NCBI GenBank assembly: GCA_027704905.1 | Contig: CM051001.1 | Span: 27,253,237 to 27,317,236, forward strand | Length of the DNA: 64,000 nucleotides | Reading direction: 5' to 3' | Source of the DNA: Muraenolepis orangiensis | Taxonomy: Eukaryota; Chordata; Actinopteri; Gadiformes; Muraenolepididae | In this document: positions 44,881 through 55,735 of the stretch, one piece after another | How the letters are laid out: the number at the start of each line of letters is the position of its first letter | Position numbering within the stretch: position 1 is the stretch's first letter | Program-made: the position numbers and the translations under genes | Notes under the pieces: generated by a model | Databases searched by the model: none | What the model was told of the DNA's origin: nothing | The model's input: only the letters and a program-made list of their open reading frames with translations

Positions 44881-45079
44881 CGTTATTGTTAATAGGTGTG
44901 CGTTTATACAACACAGAGTACAGGCCACCGTAGTGACGTCACGGCCGGGTACGCTAGAGCAGGCTAGGCTAGGAGAAGAGCGAGACGGCTGTGTGTGGAG
45001 CTAGCGAATAAAAGACACTTACAATCAAACACAGAGGACTCGTATATGTATACGTGTATGCTTGTGAAATAACACGACA
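44879..45079 (+). repeat. 3' LTR of the gypsy element
   Basis: Matches the 5' LTR with scattered substitutions and a short insertion (CGTATATGTATA at about 45042). The exact start is uncertain by a few bases. Confidence 0.85.
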
Positions 45080-46011
45080 GCTAAAAGTCTCCATCAGGTC
45101 TGGGCTTACCTGACCTTTAGCATGCACTGCTTCATCAATTCACCCTCTGAGAAACACTTGGAAGCGCGGGCGATTTCTTCAGCTACAATAAAGCTGGCTT
45201 TCACTTCTGCATCATTTTTGGCGTTAGCCTTTGTAAACATATTCTGCTGCGTTTGCAGTTTGCCTTTTAATGCTTGGGCCATTTTTTGTTTTTCTTGGAG
45301 GCAAAATTTTGCATACTTAACTCCGTGTTTCGTGTCAAAATGCCAACGTAAATTGTATTCCTTCATCACCGAAACTGCCTCATGACACAGAAAACATACT
45401 GGTTTCTCTCCTTGAAGCACAAGCATGTATTCACTTTCCCATATTTCATTAAATTGCCTTCCCTCTGAATCAATTTTTCTCTTCTTGGACATGTTGGATT
45501 ATTTGTAGATCTTTTTCTAGTTAAATGCCGATATGGAAACGGCCGTAATTTTGCCCGCAAAATTACATTGCATTGTGGGAGATATAGTTTATTGTCACTG
45601 TACGCTGTAAAGCAGATTATACTTATATATTAGAATATTTTAATACAGTTAAGCTCTCGCGGGCCTTGAGTTTGACACCTATGTTATAGAGTATGGGCCA
45701 TTTCCACAACTGTTGACAATTTCCCAAGGTTTCAATATCTTGGGAGCGTTGGTTCCAATCAACATTTATGCTGGGGATATGAACTTTTGACAAATGATTC
45801 CAACTCTTCACATCTTTGGCAGTAGCAATGTTTTCTGTGGTTACTGGCATTTGCTTCCGTGTGAGGACTTCTGGAAGACGATAAAAGTTATTTCCCTCAA
45901 GACCAGATATCTCCATCCCAAATACAGAGTAAGCTGGAACAAACTTCTTATGTCCCATAGTCTTCAAAAGAAAAGTTAGTAGATGAATGAATACCAGATG
46001 TATTAGAATGA

Positions 46012-46297
46012 ATGAATGAATGAATGAAAGAATTAATTAATTAATTAATTAATTAATGAATGGAAGAATGAATGAATGAATGAATGAATGAATGAATGAA
46101 TGAATGAATGAATGAATGAATGAATGAATGGAAGAATGAATGAATGAATGAATGGAATAATGAATGAATGAATGAAAGAAAGAAAGAATGAATGAATGGA
46201 AGAATGAATGAAAGAATGAATGAAAGAATGAATGAAAGAATGAATGAAAGAATGAATGAATGAATGAATGAATGAATGAATGAATGAATGAATGCAG
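46012..46297. repeat. (AATG)n tetranucleotide repeat in the BEL remnant
   Basis: About 280 bp of AATG units with AAAG and GGAAG variants. The repeating Ile/His/Ser/Phe frames are artefacts. Confidence 0.95.
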
Positions 46298-48063
46298 CCA
46301 TCATTTCTGGCCCCATGTTCGCCCACATGTCACATGTTTGTGGTTTAGTTGTTTTTCCCCTTTCCACGTTAAATATATTTCTATGGACCGCAGTAGGATG
46401 CTGCTTTTCACAAACCTCACAGACCGAGCGTTGTTTACAGTCCCGGCTCATGTGTCCAATACACAAGCATCCAAAGCTAATTCCCTTCTCCTTTAGAAAT
46501 ATCATTTTGTCTCTGTGCTTCCTTCTGCTGAACTGCTTACAGCTGTGTCCAAACGATGAGTGTTGTGATCACAACACTGACACACCAAGCTCTCCTGTGG
46601 TTCTGAGTTATTTTTCGTTTTAATTCCGACCTCACTCATTGGGAATACTGTAGTGGCAAAACGACTTCCTTCCTCCTTTATAGCAGCTGATTTTTGTCCT
46701 AAATCCTCAATGTCTCCAAAGATCGGATCAGAAAGGACTCGTACATGTCTCTCACTGATTTTGACCAAGTCATTGAAATGAGCTCTGTTGTTTGAGGCTT
46801 CCATGATGTAATGAGCTTTGTTTCTCCATTGTTCCCTTAGTTTGTGTGACAACCATTCTCATATTGGAGGGCAAATACAACTCCTGCATGTACTGAAGTT
46901 CTTCCATCACATTAGCACATCCACGCAGAAATAAAGCATAGGCTTGTAGCACTTTATTGGCTTCTGCCTTTTGTTATTGTCGGCCAAGCTAGAGCCTTTC
47001 CTATGTATGCAGCAGCGATCTTGTACTCATTCCCAAAATATTCTTGCAAGAGACCCTTTGCCACAATGTAGGCCCGTTCTGGAGCTGATGGTGCTGGCAG
47101 CTACGAACCAGTTTCTGTGTCTTTCCCTTTGGGAACTGTTCTAAATAGTACAAGCAGTCGGCTTTGCTGGCTTTGGTTTCCACTCCTTGTTCAAATGCTT
47201 TAATGAAAGCTTTGTGCTGAAACAGGCCTCCATCAAAGATCGGAATTTGTCTTGCTGGTAGAGACAGTAAGCGTTGCTGGTGAACAAGTGCAGCTGTTAT
47301 TTCATTTTTGTTTTTGCATTATCGTGAATAAACCTTCAGGTGGAATTTCATTGACTTGCTGATGGTGATTTTCCTGTTGATTTTCCAAAGCAGTTGATTC
47401 AGCAGTTATCAACCCATGTGATGTTCCCAGATACTGTTGATTTTGTATACAAGCATCTTCCTTGAATGCAAACTGCCTTTCAGCTTGCTTTGGTCCCATG
47501 TCCATCTTTGTTGGTGTTAGAGAGGAACGTTGTACATGTGAACCCTGTAAAACTGCTAGCCTGGCAGTAGATACATTTAGCTCAGTTTCCAAGTCAAGCT
47601 GTTTCCTTTCTCTTTCTTTAAGGTCAGCCGCTGGTATGTCCGCAACACACTCCTCCTCATATTTAAATGTCTTAAAGTCAAACGGATTGTCACAAATCAA
47701 TCAATACAAGCACTTATTATTCATCCAACCAATGCTTTGGAATTACGCCCCTGGGCTCCTTTCAGGTGTGCACACAACTTAATTCATATGGCCACTTAGC
47801 CTTTCTGTCGTGTTCGGGTCAAATCTGACCGATTTCCTACTTTCATCAATCATAAATATTGTGTTTTAAATTTGATTGTCTGAAGGCCTTATGATATCCT
47901 CCCCACTAGGCATTTGAACATATACAATTGCTGATAACTACTTTCATTGAATTCTGAGTGCTTTAGTCAACTTTGTAACACCTGTGGTGTTCCCGGTCAA
48001 AAATGACCGCCATAGGAAATTAATGAATGACCCTAGATTGTGTTCATCCATCAGATAGTACAC

Positions 48064-48150
48064 AACCACAAATCCACACCCACCACCACCACACACACAC
48101 ACACACCTACACACACACACACACACACCTACACACACACACACACTCTC
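48064..48150. repeat. (CA)n-rich repeat in the piggyBac 5' region
   Basis: CA dinucleotides interrupted by CACCTACA units. Confidence 0.85.
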
Positions 48151-48507
48151 CACCCCACGTGAATCCCTTTCAGACTGAACAACTAGGTGTCTCCTCGTCC
48201 CACCTCTTTCCCGCGCTTGTGTGCCCATCCCCCTACGTGAACCATACACAATATATCATATCTTCTCACAGACCCCCCCTATATATAGTTTTATTTGTGC
48301 ATTGCTCTCATTTTACTCTGAACACAATGAGTAGGCTCCTGATCAGACGGTTTTCTGCCAGAGAAACTCTTGACCTTTTTTTTCAAACTGATGAAGAGGG
48401 GATTGAAGTTGAACCAGAAACTAGAGGAGGATGTCTCAGAAATAGAAGACAACACCGATCCTGATTTTGATCCAGACCACTGTGAGACCGACCAGTCAAC
48501 AGATGGC

Positions 48508-49108
48508 GAGGAAGAGGCCCCCGAGGAAGACACACCTGGGGAAGAGGCACCTGGGGAAGAGGCCCCCGAGGAAGACACACCTGGGGAAGAGGCACCTGGG
48601 GAAGAGGCCCCCGAGGAAGACACACCTGGGGAAGAGGCACCTGAGGAAGAGGCACCTGAGGAAGACACACCTGGGGAAGAGGCACCTGAGGAAGAGGCAC
48701 CTGAGGAAGACACACCTGGGGAAGAGGCACCTGAGGAAGACACACCTGGGGAAGAGGCCCCCGAGGAAGACACACCTGGGGAAGAGGCCCCCGAGGAAGA
48801 CACACCTGAGGAAGAGGCACCTGAGGAAGAGGCACCTGGGGAAGAGGCACCTGAGGAAGACACACCTGAGGAAGACACACCTGGGGAAGAGGCCCCCGAG
48901 GAAGACACACCTGGGGAAGAGGCCCCCGAGGAAGACACACCTGAGGAAGAGGCCCCTGAGGAAGACACACCTGGGGAAGAGGCACCTGAGGAAGAGGCAC
49001 CTGAGGAAGAGGCACCTGGGGAAGAGGCACCTGAGGAAGACACACCTGGGGAAGAGGCACCTGGGGAAGAGGCACCTGAGGAAGAGGCACCTGGGGAAGA
49101 GGCTCCTA
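48508..49108. repeat. Coding repeat of the piggyBac acidic domain
   Basis: Some 30 or more 18-bp-type units (GAAGAGGCACCTGAG and GAAGACACACCTGGG) encode EEAPGE, EEAPEE and EDTPGE. The frame remains open through the whole array, unlike the rest of the gene. Confidence 0.93.
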
Positions 49109-50082
49109 AGGTGACATTCCAGTCCAAGGATGGCAACTTGCTCTGGTATTCATCCACCCAGGACCACCCAAGAGTGGAAAATATTGTTAGGATGACGCCA
49201 GGGCCATCACGGTATGCAACATCTCGTGTGGATGACATCAAGTCCAGCTTCCAACTCTTCTTACCAGAGTCCATTGTGGAAATGATACTGGAGATGACAA
49301 ACCTGGGGCGTGAGGCGTGTGTTTGCGGACACATGGAAAGCATTGGACCAGGTAGACCTCCAAGCCTACATGGGTCTGTTGATTTTAGCAGGAGTATATC
49401 GGTCCAACAATGAGGCTACAAAAAGTCTGTGGGATGCGGAGTCAGGGCCTATATTCCGGTCAACTATGTCCCTGCAGCAGTTTCATGTCGTCTCACAAGT
49501 TATCCGATTTGATGACAGAACTACACGATTTTTCCGCTGGCGAGACGACAAACTGGCTGCCATCAGGAACGTTTGGGACAGGTGGGTGGAGCGCCTACCA
49601 CTGATGTACAATCCAGGCCCTGAGGTGACAGTGGACGAGCGTCTGGTCCCTTTCAGAGGCACTCTCATCGAAATTAGCTTTCACTGACACACACAGTCTT
49701 GTGTCATATTTGCCCAAGAAGAATACGAATGATAGCACAGCAGAGCACAGGAAGCCCCATATCATCCTGGACTACAATAGAAACAAAGGAGGCGTTGACT
49801 GCCTTGATAAGGTTATGTATATTTTCATCTGTCATGCATTTGATTTACTTGTATTCATGTAAAACATTGCATTTTGTGTAAGACAGATTCAATATTGTTT
49901 CCAATCTACTCATTATTGTTTCTTTCATTGCAGCTTACTGGTACATACACCTGCAAGCAAATGACAGCTTGTTGGCCTGTGGCGGTGTTCCACAACATCC
50001 TGGATGTGTCTGCATGTAATGCCTATGTGGTGTGGACGGCCATCGACCCAGACTCTTCCTGGCAGAGCTTGGGAAAGCTTTA

Positions 50083-50546
50083 GGGCGTCTTCTCATTAGG
50101 AACGGGTGCTCCGCTCCGTCCTCGCTCCGTCCTCGGGAGCGAACCCCCCCCCCTCCCCCTCCCCCCTCTGGTCTGTGTACACACTACAGTCTTGGTTCGC
50201 TCCCAGGCACAATTGAGGAGAGCAACACTCCGATACAGCAGGTGGCGTATGCACCTAGTTGGTTTTTGCGATCGCCAATGAGCCAATGACGGACGAATAG
50301 TTATGACGTTGTGTGTGTCAGCAAGTTGATACAGCAAGCCTCTTCCGTGTTTTGGTACGGTAAGCTTGCACACCACGCCCCGCTCCGTCGTCGGGGACGC
50401 TGTCGCGCACCCGAAACCTCCTTTTCAAGCGGTCCCGGCTTGGAGCGAATCAGCGTCCCCGGTGACGGGGGGGAGCGTTCTCATCACACTTATTTTGGTG
50501 CGATCGTGCTCGGATTCGACTCCGAATGGCTAGTGAGAAAGCCCCC
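50083..50546. mobile_element. PIF/Harbinger-like MITE, 464 bp
   Basis: Inserted in the piggyBac coding region with TTA target duplications (50080-50082, 50547-50549). Ends GGGCGTCTTCTCATTAGG and, inverted, GGGGGCTTTCTCACTAGC are imperfect inverted repeats. Removing it restores GKALVTPLIQ. No transposase inside; GC-rich interior with subterminal CTCCGTCCTCGGGAGC repeats. Confidence 0.85.
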
Positions 50547-50712
50547 TTAGTGACTCCTCTAATTCAACGGCGCCAGCACCTTCCCCGCGCACCAGCCTCC
50601 ACCAGTCTGGTCAGGAGTCCGCAAGCCCCAGCCGCTGCCCTGGCCGCTCTCCCCCCAACACAGGGGCAGAAATGGAAGAGATGCGAGGAGCTCTGTGCCC
50701 CTAGACACACGC

Positions 50713-50854
<142 letters not shown>

Positions 50855-51127
50855 GATGTGTTCATGTTGATGTTCTGATGTTCTGTGAATTTGGTCTCTG
50901 TTTTGATTTTTGTTTCTTTTTTTTTTTTCAATAAATGTTAATTTTGGAATAACAATTTCTGTGTCTATTCTTTGTATATTCACTGCAGTTATTCATGTAA
51001 ACCAGTAGTCTGAGACATTGTTTACAGCTTAAAAGAGAGAGTTAAATAAAATTTGGCGATGATCAACCGACATTCTGTCCGATGGTCCTTGACTCTGTTC
51101 AGCGGTCGTCGCATCACCACGTCACCA

Positions 51128-51935
51128 CTTCTACACCCCCACCCGTCCTACACCCCCACCAGCCCTACACCCCCTACACCCCCACCGTCCTACACTCCCT
51201 ACACCCCCACTGCCCTACACTCCCTACACCCCCACTGCCCTACACTCCCTACACCCCCACTGTCCTACACCCCCACCGTCCTACACTCCCTACACCCCCA
51301 CTGCCCTACACTCCCTACACCCCCACTGTCCTACACCCCCACCAGCCCTACACCCCCTACACCCCCACCGTCCTACACTCCCTACACCCCCACTGCCCTA
51401 CACTCCCTACACCCCCACCCTCCCTACACCCCCACTGTCCTACACCCCCACTGTCCTACACTCCCTACACCCCACTGTCCTACACCCTCACCCACCCTAC
51501 CCTCCCTACACCCCCACTGTCCTACACTCCCACCCACCCTACACTCCCTACACCCCCACCCACCCTACACCCCCTACACCCCCACCCACCCTACACTCCC
51601 TACACCCCCACTGTCCTACACCCTCACCCACCCTACCCTCCCTACACCCCCACTGTCCTACACTCCCACCCACCCTACACTCCCTACACCCCCACCCACC
51701 CTACACTCCCTACACCCCCACTGCCCTACACTCCCTACACCCCACCCACCCTACACTCCCTACACCCCCACTGCCCTACACTCCCTACACCCCCACTGTC
51801 CTACACCCCCACCCACCCTACACTCCCTACACCCCCACTGTCCTACACTCCCTACACCCCCACTGTCCTACACCCCCACCCACCCTACACTCCCTACACC
51901 CCCACTGCCCTACACTCCCTACACCCCACACTATG
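51128..51935. repeat. CCTACACTCCCTACACCCCC minisatellite
   Basis: About 800 bp of ACTGTCCTACACTCCCTACA and related units, G-poor on the plus strand. Long Thr/Pro/Tyr frames are artefacts. The preceding 50952-51127 shows nothing recognisable. Confidence 0.95.
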
Positions 51936-52029
51936 GATAAGTGTGGGCTGTGGCCACCATGGTGGTCTCCTGCTCCTGGTCTACGGGGCGGCCATGTTGA
52001 GAGGACCTATAGAGGACGTGGACCATGGT

Positions 52030-52556
52030 GGTCTACAGGTGGTACGATCCATACCACCTACCAGGAGGTATGGATCGTACCACCTACCAAGTGGTACGAT
52101 CCATACCACCTACCAGGTGGTACGATCCATACCACTTACCAAGTGGTACGATCCATACCACCTACCCCTACCAGGTGGTACGATCCATACCACTTACCAA
52201 GTGGTACGATCCATACCACCTACCAGGTGGTACGATCCATACCACCTACCAGGTGGTACGATCCATACCACCTACCAGGTGGTACAATCCATACCACCTA
52301 CCAGGTGGTACAATCCATACCACCTACCAGGTGGTACAATCCAGGTGGTACGATCTTACCAGGTGGCTTACCAGGTGGTACGATCCATACCACTTACCAA
52401 GTGGTACGATCCATACCACCTACCAGGTGGTACGATCCATACCACCTACCAGGTGGTACGATCCATACCACCTACCAGGTGGTACAATCCATACCACCTA
52501 CCAGGTGGTACAATCCATACCACCTACCAGGTGGTACAATCCATACCACCTAGTGA
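52030..52556. repeat. 26-bp palindromic minisatellite
   Basis: About 20 units of ACCAGGTGGTACGATCCATA then CCACCT. Each unit junction forms the small hairpin ACCACCT-ACC-AGGTGGT. The first unit is inverted relative to the rest (52036-52085), creating a longer palindrome. Confidence 0.95.
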
Positions 52557-52854
52557 TGAGTGGTAATATGCTGCAAGCTGTGTGAGTGCATCACCGCATG
52601 CACACGGAAATGCAACTTCTGATAGAGGAAACCACAAGTAGGAAGATAGCAGCTCATAGAAACACACATGACAGACAGACTGAGAGTGTTAAACAACCAA
52701 CACATCATTCACATAATTAAATAATACACATTACATTAGTCATTTAGCAGATACTGTGGTCCAAAACAACTTACAATAAGGTCATCCAACAGGTAGACAA
52801 GATCAATAATAATAATAATAATATCATCTACTATATAATTCTCTAACAGACTCT

Positions 52855-52895
<41 letters not shown>

Positions 52896-53199
52896 TGTCA
52901 CAAGAAATACGCCCCCTTCCAGGTTGAGGGGGATCTTCATACTGGGCGGGATGCTTGGGGGGGGTCTGAACGGGAACAAGTTCGATTTGTTAAGCATTCG
53001 ATCGAGTAGCTTTCGTTTTGCGGCCGATTTAGTGGAAAATTCAGGGGTTTCAATGCTCAGCTGAAGTACGTAGCAATGGAATGGAAGTTTATGTGAAACG
53101 TTAGTGTCAAGACTACTACGTCTAGATCCCGTGGTGGAATCCCACGGGCAATGCGCTAGTAATAATAATAATAACATTGTATAAAATACAAGAGCAGAA
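52557..53199. other. Repeat relics, no gene
   Basis: Contains an L2-type tail relic (CATTTAGCAGATACTGTGGT, 52739), (AAT)n, (GT)n at 52856-52893 and ordinary sequence. No coding region recognised. Confidence 0.5.
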
Positions 53200-53342
53200 C
53201 CAGTGCTCAGGTAAAACTGAGTCAGTTGGCTCCCTACATGTGAAACAATAAGGTAAAGTGAGTCAGTTGGCTCCCTACATGTGACACAATAAGGTAAAGT
53301 GAGTCAGTTGGCTCCCTACATGTGACACAATAAGGTAAAAGC
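53200..53342. repeat. 44-bp minisatellite, about three units
   Basis: Units of GAGTCAGTTGGCTCCCTACA followed by TGTGACACAATAAGGTAAAGT. Confidence 0.85.
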
Positions 53343-53637
53343 ACTTTGTCTTCATAAAGACCGACACCGCTTTACAGAGACTTTGGTGAGATGCTGAACT
53401 GGGCTTCCTCCACACGCCTGGAGCTCTGATGTTTAGACCGTACTAACACCTCTGAGCAGAGAGGCTCCCTGGCCCCTGAGCTACCCATCCCGCTGTGTGT
53501 TTCACACCAGGGTTAAAGGGCCACCACCTTACTACCCAGTCTATCTCCACACACTACACCATCTAGGAGGAGCAGGAGGAGGAGGAGGTAACTCCCCTCC
53601 ACCTCCATAAAGGGATTATCTCTTTCAACTCCTACAC

Positions 53638-53753
<116 letters not shown>

Positions 53754-54633
53754 CAATCTTTTAATGGGCTTACTAGTCTTAGGTTTGTGTTAAGTCTGGA
53801 TGTTTCACTGGACAGGAGACTCTTCAGAACTCTGGGTTGAGTGTCGGAGGGAGTTTTCCCATCAGACCCGCGGGGGTCCCAGAACACCTGTCCCCACAGT
53901 CCAGTTAGTTTGATAACGTGTGATTAGGATTAGGGAACCGCTCCCCGGGTCCACTTGAACACGTGGTCTGGAGTACGGTTCACGTGGACCCGGGCGGGAC
54001 CGGTACAGACACGGAAGTGGACCGCCATTTAAATGTGATGTCACGGTCCCCCTAAAGCCTCTCTCTCTCTCTGGTCAACTGACCAAATTCCCGCTGGAAG
54101 TTTGGAGCAGACCAAAATATGCGACTTCACACAAACATGACATTTGGGATCTCGGTGAAGACTTCTTCTTCTTCTTCGAGTTGTGTGTGAGAGCTGAGGT
54201 GACTAACAGAAACCAGTTAATTTCACTACAAGAGTTGAGGTCTGGAAGGAAGCAGATAAGAGATAACAACAACTGACACCAACACAGGAGCCGCTTCTGC
54301 ATTTCCCCCCACTGCTCGAGAGCGACCGGGTCTCTCACATGACCATGATGTCACCGTCAGGACACATCTCACGTATTATCACATCACGTCTCTCGATATC
54401 ATAACGTATCATAACATATCATAACATAATGTAGATGACAAATCACAGTATTCACAATAGGATGATTTATTGTAGCTCATCAACATTATTCAACTTAATA
54501 ATCAGATGATGGTATGAAGTAACCTTAGAACGGTTAAAGAAGCCCCCAGTATGAATAAAGACCAAATCAGCTCCATGCAACCTTTCTCGGTTGCACAAAG
54601 GGTACCACATGGCCTGCTTTTTAACTTGTTGTG

Positions 54634-54638
<5 letters not shown>

Positions 54639-54711
<73 letters not shown>

Positions 54712-54734
54712 TGTGTGTGTGTGTGTGTGTATGT
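54639..54734. repeat. (GT)n microsatellite upstream of IL21
   Basis: About 47 GT units with two GTAT interruptions, ending about 200 bp before the putative TATA box. Confidence 0.97.
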
Positions 54735-54930
54735 GATGAATCAGCCAGCGCTGGCCACCAACCAGCGAGATTGTGACCACGAGACGGAGACAAAGTGAAA
54801 AAGTGGAAGTGTGTTGCTGGTAGTTTCCTGTCTGAAGGTGAGCTCTCTCTCTCAGTGAGAGAGGGGGAACTGCCGGTGGAAAAGTTAAGCGAGTTTCTGC
54901 TCTCTGGGTCTGCCGTCGTGGTGCCGCTGC

Positions 54931-54938
54931 TATATAAA
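54931..54938 (+). promoter_or_regulatory. IL21 TATA box
   Basis: TATATAAA, 65 bp before the IL21 start codon, implying transcription starts near 54960 and a short leader. Confidence 0.7.
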
Positions 54939-55002
54939 CAGGTAAGAGGGACATCCTGTCATGTACCTCATCTCCTCGGGATTCCTCCTCACATCATAAA
55001 AT

Positions 55003-55660
55003 ATGCAGCTGACGGTGTTGTTGTTGTGTTGTGTAGCGGCGGTGGTGAGGTGTGCACCGGACACAATTCTTCTCGCCAGGAAGGTGAAGGAGGCCCAGCT
55101 GCAGCTCGCCATCCTGCCAAGTGCCAAGGTATTCTTCTGTTCTGTTTTAAGTGGTTTTTTTTCAGATTTTAACAGAATTACCTATCTAGCACACCAGCAT
55201 TAACCTAGGGTTCATGTTTATCCCCTGCACCTTTGACTATGGATATACAATACTGTATATACAGTACATTGGTAACTTGCACTACCTTTGTAATTTACAC
55301 TACTGTTTATAGGGGCCACAACATATGGATATTCTAAATCTTTTTAATGGCAATTTTCAAACTTGTTTATTATATATATTATGTATTTTGTTTAGTTCTC
55401 TTTTACATAATTTATATTTTTCTGTCTTGAGGATTGTGTGAACATTTTGTTGCACTTTAAGTGTTTGTTACACTTAAATGGTATTCTGATTCTGACAATA
55501 TGTGTGTGTCCTGTCCTGACTTACTGATTTTCAGATTTCTGATTAAGATTTTGATTCTTGTTTTGCAGCATCATCTTGCAGTCAGTTCTTCATCACTGAA
55601 TATTGAGGTAAGATCTCTACTGAGACTACTGAGTCTGACATCTCCTCAGAACAGGAGATC

Positions 55661-55735
<75 letters not shown>

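Larger units (their letters stand above)
40235..45079 (+). mobile_element. Ty3/gypsy LTR retrotransposon (layer 3), internally deleted
   Basis: Two similar LTRs of about 200 bp flank gag, protease/RT and integrase remnants. The 5-bp target duplication GCTAA (40230-40234 and 45080-45084) is exact, and its removal restores the hAT reading frame. The primer-binding site TGGTGTCAGAAG starts right after the 5' LTR at 40429. The region between mid-RT and integrase is missing and an L2-like LINE occupies its place. Confidence 0.92.
38348..45492 (-). pseudogene. hAT transposase (GTF2IRD2/Charlie-like), split into pieces
   Basis: N-terminal part 45492-45085: BED-like zinc-finger region (PVCFLCHEAVSVMKEYNLRW with H for zinc) then KAKNDAEVKASFIVAEEIA-type sequence. 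Middle part 40226-39690: SRNTIADRVKEPAGNL, SLAVDESTDNTDTAHLSIFI and YHCIIHQEDLCGKVL, catalytic-core segments. C-terminal part 39150-38348: hATC dimerisation region including MFGSTYLCKQMFSIMNLNKT. The coding text is continuous across the gypsy insertion (ETFS then NVSLS). A 19-bp minisatellite has expanded inside the middle part, and there are frameshifts. Confidence 0.85.
37803..45683 (-). mobile_element. hAT DNA transposon (layer 2), interrupted
   Basis: Ends CAGGGCTGTCCAACTCATG (37803) and, inverted, CATAGGTGTCAAACTCAAGG (45683). Both are flanked by an exact 8-bp target duplication TTATAGAG (37795-37802, 45684-45691), diagnostic of hAT. Joining the flanks restores BEL coding sequence. Its transposase is on the minus strand and is split by the gypsy element. 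Confidence 0.93.
37500..47780 (-). mobile_element. BEL/Pao retrotransposon remnant (outermost layer of the nest)
   Basis: Minus-strand coding remnants lie on both sides of the hAT insertion. From 47700 downwards: a gag-like coiled region (ADLKERERKQLDLETELNVS), then QQRLLSLPARQIPIFDGG and KADCLYYLEQF of the BEL gag core, then HKLREQWRNKAHYI and CX2C-type knuckles (CLCIGHMSRDCKQRSVCEVC, about 46380-46440). These are followed by an (AATG)n expansion, LEGNNFYRLPEVLTRKQMP, and GTNAPKILKPWEIVNSCGNG in a shifted frame. After the hAT, the text resumes at 37794 with GLGWVSDGSLHG and ELSSVVVNRISI. Stops and frameshifts make it dead. No LTRs were recognised. Confidence 0.82.

Noticed and set aside
51053..52585. 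300-500 codon open frames rich in Thr/Pro/Tyr or His/Leu/Pro
   Set aside because: Two adjacent minisatellites; frames stay open because units lack stops.
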